A stretch of DNA of 64,000 bases from Bacillota bacterium (lineage in GTDB: Bacteria; Bacillota; Clostridia; Christensenellales; SZUA-584). Shown in pieces: positions 58,862 to 64,000 of this stretch (positions within the stretch are counted from its first letter, which is position 1; each line of letters starts with the position of its first letter). The translations under genes were made by a program, and so were the position numbers. The DNA is taken from contig JAEYLC010000025.1 of assembly GCA_023461435.1 (NCBI GenBank), forward strand, positions 1-64,000, read 5' to 3'. Under the pieces are notes generated by a model. The model did no database searches. It saw nothing but the letters and a program-made list of their open reading frames with translations, and was not told where the DNA came from.

Positions 58862-59806
58862 ATGAGAGATAAAGTTATGATTGTCGGCGGGGGACGCATG
58901 GGTTCCGGTATTACCGCTATGAGCGCACTTGCCGGCAATAAAACAATCATTGTGGACGTCAGCAAAGATCAGGCTGACGCTGCTGTGCAGAAAGCCGAAG
59001 AGACCATTTCTTTTTTAGCTGAAAACGGGCTTGCAGAAAAAGACGATGCAAAACGCGCCGTCGATCTGCTTGAGAGTTCAGCGTCTTTAGAAGAAAGCTG
59101 CAGTCAAGCTTGTTTTGTCATCGAGGCGATCATTGAGCATCTTGAAACCAAACAGAAACTTTTTTCACAACTTGACGAATTGCTGCCCAAAGACGTGATC
59201 ATTGCAAGCAATACGTCTGGCCTATGCATTACGGATATTGCTTTGTTAACGAAAAATCCTGAGCGTACAATAACGACACACTTTTGGTTCCCTGCCCATC
59301 TGGTACCGCTGGTTGAAGTGGTCATGGGAAACCGTACAGACGAGAAAACGGCAGATACGGTATGCGCCATGCTGAAAAAATGGAACAAGGAGCCGGTGAT
59401 CGTGAGAAAGGACCTGCCGGGCCAACTCGCAAACCGTATTCTTCAGGCCATGATACGCGAAGCGGCATATATTGTTGATTCGGGACTGGCAACGGCCGAG
59501 GACGTTGACAAGGCGATTAAAAATGGCCCGGGTATCAGACTGCCTGTCTGGGGGGTGCTGGAGCATGTTGATGCAGTCGGCTTGGATATATGCAAACCGG
59601 TGCAAGAGAGTGTGCTGCCGGAGTTGTATAATGAAAGCAAACCGACACCGCTGATGGATCGGATGTTCTCGCGTGGAGACCGCGGCTTTTTATCCGGTAA
59701 AGGGTTTTATGACTGGCATAAAAAAAGCATGGAAGCGCTTCTGCAGGAACGTGACGAGTTTTTAATTGCTGAATGCAAGCGGCGGAAGAAAAAAGAACAG
59801 GAATAG
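58862..59806 (+). CDS. 3-hydroxyacyl-CoA dehydrogenase-family oxidoreductase
   Basis: A protein of 314 residues with an N-terminal NAD-binding GGGRMGSG motif and a C-terminal helical dimerisation domain. The catalytic positions are recognisable: Ser in ASNTSG, His in TTHFWFPAH, Glu in LVEVV and Asn in QLANRI. Family members include 3-hydroxybutyryl-CoA dehydrogenases and lambda-crystallin-type L-gulonate 3-dehydrogenases. In a sugar-acid operon the second kind of activity is more likely. AGGAG precedes the ATG, four bases after the lactonase stop. Confidence 0.87.
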   Translation: MRDKVMIVGGGRMGSGITAMSALAGNKTIIVDVSKDQADAAVQKAEETISFLAENGLAEKDDAKRAVDLLESSASLEESCSQACFVIEAIIEHLETKQKLFSQLDELLPKDVIIASNTSGLCITDIALLTKNPERTITTHFWFPAHLVPLVEVVMGNRTDEKTADTVCAMLKKWNKEPVIVRKDLPGQLANRILQAMIREAAYIVDSGLATAEDVDKAIKNGPGIRLPVWGVLEHVDAVGLDICKPVQESVLPELYNESKPTPLMDRMFSRGDRGFLSGKGFYDWHKKSMEALLQERDEFLIAECKRRKKKEQE

Positions 59807-59939
59807 GTTTGTATAGCCGCATTGGATGAGAAAAAAGGCTCGTCACATGTCGATTAATATGAAGAGATCAGTCATGTCTATTGGTTATGATCTTGTATTT
59901 TTTACACGGCATTCATGAAGAAATCGTAAGGATAGTTGA

Positions 59940-60602
59940 ATGAAACGATTTGTATTATATTTTGCAGGTCTATGTTTTTTGGCATTCGGTGTTGTGCTGA
60001 ACACCAAAACAGGCCTCGGTGTGCAAGCGGGAATATTGCTGCCATTTGTGCTTTCTTCAATCACGGGAATAACACTGGGCACACTGACAATCATGCTGCA
60101 TATCGTTTTGATATCATTACAGGCCATCATCACAAGGCGCATAAATATGAAGGTTATACTTCAGCTGCCTGTGACCTTATTGTTTGGTCAGGCCATCGAT
60201 TTACTTAACGGATTATTGGATTTCGAGGCTACAAATATATTTATATCAGGTTTGGTTTTATGTTTGGCAATGATTTTTGCTGCTTTTGGCATGATGCTGT
60301 CGGTGAGTATGAAGATCGTTCCCGTTGCGCTGGATGGATTTGTGAAAACAGTTAGCGAACATTTTGCGTTTGCGATCGGACGGGTTAAGATTTTCTTCGA
60401 CAGCTCATTGGTTATGGTATCAATTGTATTAAGCCTTATATTTGCCGGTGAGATTATCGGTGTTGGTGTCGGAACGGTCGTTGCTGCATTCCTTATTGGC
60501 CGCATCGGAGCTTTCTTTCTGCCGTGGATCAATAGACTGTATAAAGTTGAGGCGTCTCCGCTTGGCTATGATAAGAGAGACAAGTCGCCGAAAGATAACT
60601 AA
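59940..60602 (+). CDS. YczE/YitT-like membrane protein (DUF6198 type)
   Basis: An integral membrane protein of 220 residues with five to six helices. It begins MKRFVLYFAGLCFLAFGVVL and has the family-like segment GLGVQAGILLPFVLSSITG. No transport function is proven for this family. It lies in a 133-base gap after the dehydrogenase and before the kinase, on the same strand, so it may be a carrier or accessory protein of the pathway. Confidence 0.75.
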   Translation: MKRFVLYFAGLCFLAFGVVLNTKTGLGVQAGILLPFVLSSITGITLGTLTIMLHIVLISLQAIITRRINMKVILQLPVTLLFGQAIDLLNGLLDFEATNIFISGLVLCLAMIFAAFGMMLSVSMKIVPVALDGFVKTVSEHFAFAIGRVKIFFDSSLVMVSIVLSLIFAGEIIGVGVGTVVAAFLIGRIGAFFLPWINRLYKVEASPLGYDKRDKSPKDN

Positions 60603-60660
60603 AGAAATTAAAAGCGCGAATACACCTCAGTGTGTATCATCGATAAATAGGAGAATGGAT

Positions 60661-61734
60661 ATGAAACTTAAAGATACATACAAATATTCACTTGTGATTC
60701 CGACCAGCATGGGGGTGCGCATCACGCCCGTCGACCGGCAGCCGGTGAATATGAGCAATATGTACACGATGCAGTCGACGAGCGCGGAGAGCAATGTTGG
60801 CAACGTATCGGCAGCTTTGGGGGAACGGGTCAAGCTTTTGACGACGTTTGTCAAAGACAGTGAGATTGCATATTTCATTAAAAGCGAGCTGAGAAAAAGA
60901 AACATTGAATTTGAGGGCGTTGACGTGCCGCAGGGCGGCCCATGGGGGTACCGGCACCAGTTCAACATCGCAGACAGCGGCTTTGGTATGCGGGGGCCCC
61001 GCGTGCTCAACGACCGCGCCGGCGAAGTAGGAAAGACTTTGAACGTCGAGGACTTTGACCTTGCACGGATATTCGAGGAAGAAGGCGCGGCGATCGTGCA
61101 CATGTCCGGTCTCATTGCGGCCTTGTCTCATGAGACAAGTGTATTTTGTCTCGAAATTGCCAAAGCGGCAAAGAAGGCGGGAACGCGTATCTGCTTTGAT
61201 CTTAATTACCGCGCATCGGTCTGGGTAAACAGGGAAGAAGAATTGCGCGACGTATTTTCACAGATCGCAGGGCTAGCCGACATACTGATCGGCAACGAAG
61301 AAGACTTCCAGCTGGCGCTTGGCATCGACGGCCCGGAAGCGGGCGGCAATGGGATATCAAACAAGATAGACGGGTTCAAAGAAATGATCGGCCGCGTGAA
61401 AAAGGCGTATCCGAACGCATCCGTGTTTGCGACAACGCTGAGGGAGGTGATCAACGCGAATATGCACATGTGGGGTGCGGTTACGCTGTGCGGCGATGAT
61501 TGGAACGTTATTGAACCGCGGAAGATACCTGTGTATGACCGCATCGGCGGTGGAGATGGTTTTGTAGGCGGATTCCTGTATGGCATATTGCAGGGCTGGG
61601 CGCACGAAAAATGGGCGCAGTTCGGCTGGGCAACGGGTGCGCTTGTGGCCACGCTGGCGACAGACTACGGACAGCCGGTGAGTGAAAACATGGTCTGGGC
61701 GATCTATCAGGGCAACGCCAGAGTCAAGCGATAA
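60661..61734 (+). CDS. PfkB family sugar (acid) kinase
   Basis: A protein of 357 residues with ribokinase fold. The first signature region is AESNVGNVSAALGER and the second YDRIGGGDGFVGGFLYG, with the catalytic Asp in GGGD. The DRIGGGD variant occurs in 2-dehydro-3-deoxygluconate kinases. The start is taken as ATG 60661, with AGGAG seven bases upstream; ATG 60655 is only one base from that site. Given 6-phosphogluconate dehydrogenase next to it, the product may be a 6-phospho-aldonate. It overlaps no neighbour. Confidence 0.88.
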   Translation: MKLKDTYKYSLVIPTSMGVRITPVDRQPVNMSNMYTMQSTSAESNVGNVSAALGERVKLLTTFVKDSEIAYFIKSELRKRNIEFEGVDVPQGGPWGYRHQFNIADSGFGMRGPRVLNDRAGEVGKTLNVEDFDLARIFEEEGAAIVHMSGLIAALSHETSVFCLEIAKAAKKAGTRICFDLNYRASVWVNREEELRDVFSQIAGLADILIGNEEDFQLALGIDGPEAGGNGISNKIDGFKEMIGRVKKAYPNASVFATTLREVINANMHMWGAVTLCGDDWNVIEPRKIPVYDRIGGGDGFVGGFLYGILQGWAHEKWAQFGWATGALVATLATDYGQPVSENMVWAIYQGNARVKR

Positions 61735-61763
61735 GAAAATATATATATCGAAAGGAAATATCA

Positions 61764-63212
61764 ATGAACAAAGCAGATATTGGTCTCATTGGCCTGGCGG
61801 TCATGGGTGAAAATCTGGTGATGAATATGGAAAGTAAAGGATTTACGGTGGCCGTATATAACAGAAGCACGGAGAAAGTCACCAGTTTCACGGAGGGGCG
61901 TGCCAAAGGCAAGAATATTATCGGCACTTACACGATTGAGGAGCTTGTGAGCAGCCTCAAAGCACCCAGGAAAGTGATGATTATGGTTAAGGCCGGCCAG
62001 CCGGTTGATGCGTTTATCGATAAACTCATACCGCATCTTGACAAAGGCGATATCATCATTGACGGCGGCAATTCACATTATCCCGACACCATTAGAAGAG
62101 CGAAATATGTGGAGGAAAAAGGACTGCTATATATCGGTACAGGCGTCAGCGGCGGCGAGGAAGGCGCGCTTAAAGGGCCATCAATTATGCCGGGCGGGTC
62201 ACCCGGTGCATGGCCGGCAGTCAAGCCCATATTTCAGGCGATATCGGCGCAAGTCGATGGGAGCCCGTGCTGTGACTGGGTAGGTGCAGACGGTGCCGGA
62301 CACTTTGTCAAGATGGTGCACAACGGCATCGAGTACGGTGACATGCAGCTTATTTGTGAGGCGTATCAGCTCATGAAAACGCTGCTTCACATGTCGGCGG
62401 ACGAGATGCACGACGTGTTTAAGGAATGGAACGAAGGCGTACTCGATAGCTATCTTATAGAGATCACGCGCGATATACTTGCATACAAGGATGAAGATGG
62501 AACACCCATCGTTGATAACATACTCGACACGGCTGGACAGAAGGGGACGGGGAAATGGACGGCGATTTCGTCGCTTCATGAAGGCATACCGCTGACGCTG
62601 ATAAGCGAAGCGGTATACGTGCGGTGCCTGTCGGCGATGAAAGAGGAACGTATCGCCGCGTCAAAAGTGCTCTCTGGCCCGGAAACAGGCTTTGACGGCG
62701 ATAAAAGCGTATTCATAGATGATATCATGAATGCGCTGTACATGGCCAAGATCGTATCGTACGCGCAAGGGTATTCACTGCTCAGAGCGGCGGCGGACAC
62801 GTATGGATGGGATTTAAACTACGGCGGTATTGCGCTGATGTGGCGCGGTGGCTGTATTATCCGCAGCGTTTTTCTTGGCAAGATCAAAGAGGCGTTCGAC
62901 AGCAATCCGGCGCTTCCAAACCTGCTGCTCGATCCGTTCTTCAAAAATACGGTCGAGACATGCCAGCAGAGTATGCGCAGCGTGATGGCAGCTGCGGTCA
63001 CAAATGGTGTGCCTGTGCCGGCATTTGCGGCGGCGCTCAGCTACTTCGACGGTTACCGCTGCGAGCGACTGCCTGCCAACCTGCTTCAGGCTCAGCGCGA
63101 TTATTTTGGTGCGCACACGTATGAGCGCATCGACAAGCCGCGCGGCCAGTTTTTCCATACCAATTGGACGGGCGAAGGCGGCGACACGGCGGCGTCAACA
63201 TATACCGTTTAA
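61764..63212 (+). CDS. gnd: 6-phosphogluconate dehydrogenase, decarboxylating
   Basis: A protein of 482 residues, the usual length for the NADP enzyme, that converts 6-phosphogluconate to ribulose 5-phosphate and CO2. Motifs are GLAVMGENLV at the cofactor site, GTGVSGGEEGA and KMVHNGIEYGDMQ with the catalytic Lys, and the C-terminal GQFFHTNWTG. AAAGGAAA precedes the ATG. Its location in this operon suggests that the imported compound enters the pentose phosphate pathway through 6-phosphogluconate or a close analogue. Confidence 0.96.
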   Translation: MNKADIGLIGLAVMGENLVMNMESKGFTVAVYNRSTEKVTSFTEGRAKGKNIIGTYTIEELVSSLKAPRKVMIMVKAGQPVDAFIDKLIPHLDKGDIIIDGGNSHYPDTIRRAKYVEEKGLLYIGTGVSGGEEGALKGPSIMPGGSPGAWPAVKPIFQAISAQVDGSPCCDWVGADGAGHFVKMVHNGIEYGDMQLICEAYQLMKTLLHMSADEMHDVFKEWNEGVLDSYLIEITRDILAYKDEDGTPIVDNILDTAGQKGTGKWTAISSLHEGIPLTLISEAVYVRCLSAMKEERIAASKVLSGPETGFDGDKSVFIDDIMNALYMAKIVSYAQGYSLLRAAADTYGWDLNYGGIALMWRGGCIIRSVFLGKIKEAFDSNPALPNLLLDPFFKNTVETCQQSMRSVMAAAVTNGVPVPAFAAALSYFDGYRCERLPANLLQAQRDYFGAHTYERIDKPRGQFFHTNWTGEGGDTAASTYTV

Positions 63213-63227
63213 GAGGAAACGATACGT

Positions 63228-64000
63228 ATGCAGATTAATGAACAAGTCATAACAGCTACGGGGCCAATGGGTGTATCGGAAAAAGAGCTGGAGGACGCGT
63301 TGAAAGCATCTTTGCCGGATGATATTAATTCGCTTAAAAAGGTACTGCTCGTGCCGCCCGACGCGACACGAGCGCATTCGGGCGCGGGAAAGATCACAAG
63401 CATCTATTACCATTTGCTGAAAGATACATGCGATGTGTTCGTACTGCCGGCGCTCGGTACACATGTGGCGATGACGGAAGACGAGTGTACAAGAATGTTT
63501 GGCGATATACCATATGAGCGGTTTATCGTGCATAACTGGCGCACGGATGTGGTTAATGTGGGAGAAGTGCCAGAGAATTTTGTGACGGAGATATCCGAAG
63601 GCGCCGTATGCCAGCCGATTGTTGTCGAGATCAGCAAGCATCTGCTTGACCCATCGTATGACATGGTTCTGTCTATTGGGCAGGTCGTGCCGCACGAGGT
63701 GGTTGGCATGGCAAACTATACGAAGAACATACTTGTGGGGTGCGGCGGTAGCCGTATCATCAACGCGTCGCATATTCTGGGCGCGTTCTACGGTATGGAA
63801 CGGCTGATGGGCAAGGATTCCAGTCCGGTCAGGAAGCTATTCGATTATGCGGAGGCGCATTTTCTCAAAGACATACCATTAGGCTATGTACTCACCGTCA
63901 CCACGGCGGAAAAGGACGATATCCATATCCACGGCTTGTATATCGGGCGGGATCGCGCGCTGTTTGAACAGGCGGTCGCGCTCAGCCAGCAGAAGAACCT
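63228..64000 (+). CDS. LarA-type nickel-pincer hydroxyacid racemase/epimerase, N-terminal part
   Basis: A DUF2088 protein, open to the window edge after 257 codons. Key residues align with Lactiplantibacillus LarA: the DATR loop at D45-R48, H79 in LGTH, then H156 (VVPHEV), K166 (YTKN) and H182 (NASH). The spacings of 10 and 16 residues equal those of H174, K184 and H200 in LarA, where K184 binds the pincer cofactor. LarA homologues include epimerases of sugar acids such as gluconate. AAGAGGAAAC precedes the ATG. Function here is probably inversion of a sugar acid's alpha-hydroxyl group. Confidence 0.88.
   Translation, partial: MQINEQVITATGPMGVSEKELEDALKASLPDDINSLKKVLLVPPDATRAHSGAGKITSIYYHLLKDTCDVFVLPALGTHVAMTEDECTRMFGDIPYERFIVHNWRTDVVNVGEVPENFVTEISEGAVCQPIVVEISKHLLDPSYDMVLSIGQVVPHEVVGMANYTKNILVGCGGSRIINASHILGAFYGMERLMGKDSSPVRKLFDYAEAHFLKDIPLGYVLTVTTAEKDDIHIHGLYIGRDRALFEQAVALSQQKN

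Noticed and set aside
1..64000. tRNA or rRNA genes
   Set aside because: I found no cloverleaf with a GGTTCRA T-loop and no conserved rRNA segment in the gaps I read; a covariance-model scan would be needed to exclude a missed tRNA.

Overview
The window looks like part of the chromosome of an anaerobic, endospore-forming, Gram-positive bacterium of the class Clostridia. The evidence is a soluble NAD(H)-linked electron-bifurcating type [FeFe] hydrogenase cluster, an adenosylcobalamin-dependent ribonucleotide reductase, a probable Re-type citrate synthase, a spore germination protease, two SpoIIP paralogues, a PyrR-controlled pyrimidine operon and strong AGGAGG-type ribosome binding sites. Most genes are GC-rich in third positions. 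Two short AT-rich stretches (about 7.6-8.9 kb and 45.2-46.7 kb) stand out as probable acquired material. I saw no rRNA, tRNA, CRISPR array or transposase gene.

Layout. 1-7546 (minus): a hydrogenase cluster with a SPOR protein at its head, then a sensory-type [FeFe] hydrogenase among DRTGG, HATPase and PHP regulators, then HndA/HATPase/HndB/HndC and the start of the catalytic subunit. A Rex-like site lies in front of the structural half. 7753-8823: an AT-rich, possibly abortive-infection-like gene. 8963-10205 (minus): DegV and a glutaredoxin-like protein. 10415-13043: aspartate aminotransferase and a Re-citrate-synthase-like enzyme, a plausible route to glutamate and aspartate. 13050-23926: the pyr operon pyrR-B-C-F-carA-carB-pyrK-D-E, with a PyrR attenuator in front and a palindromic repeat cluster between pyrF and carA. 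23986-26030: acetyltransferase and an ABC exporter. 26229-29342: gpr and two SpoIIP genes behind sigma-E-like promoters. 29348-31191 (minus): two YcxB-like membrane proteins and a short-chain dehydrogenase lacking the catalytic Tyr. 31333-35458: murI, nrdJ and a zinc-finger anti-sigma-like membrane protein. 35691-38693: a 1000-residue secreted repeat protein. 38781-41380: a DUF1295 membrane protein, a Gly/Asn/Met-rich repeat protein and a small divergent helical protein. 41686-45168: murG, a methyltransferase and a fructokinase-like gene with overlapping ends. 45375-46597: an AT-rich two-gene module (DUF6978-like plus DUF1828-like). 46773-49769: guaB-guaA.

49988 to the end is a sugar-acid catabolic locus. 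A divergent UPF0261 gene and a FadR-type GntR regulator are followed by an RbsA/RbsC/RbsC/lipoprotein sugar ABC transporter, an MBL-fold hydrolase, a 6-phosphogluconolactonase-like lactonase, a 3-hydroxyacyl-CoA-dehydrogenase-type oxidoreductase, a YczE-like membrane protein, a PfkB kinase, 6-phosphogluconate dehydrogenase, and a LarA-type nickel-pincer racemase/epimerase cut by the window edge. Read together, they suggest uptake of an unusual sugar acid or lactone, ring opening, C2 (or other) inversion, phosphorylation and oxidative decarboxylation into the pentose phosphate pool. The substrate cannot be told from sequence. This locus, the hydrogenase sensor module and the AT-rich DUF1828 module are the best candidates for undescribed biology.
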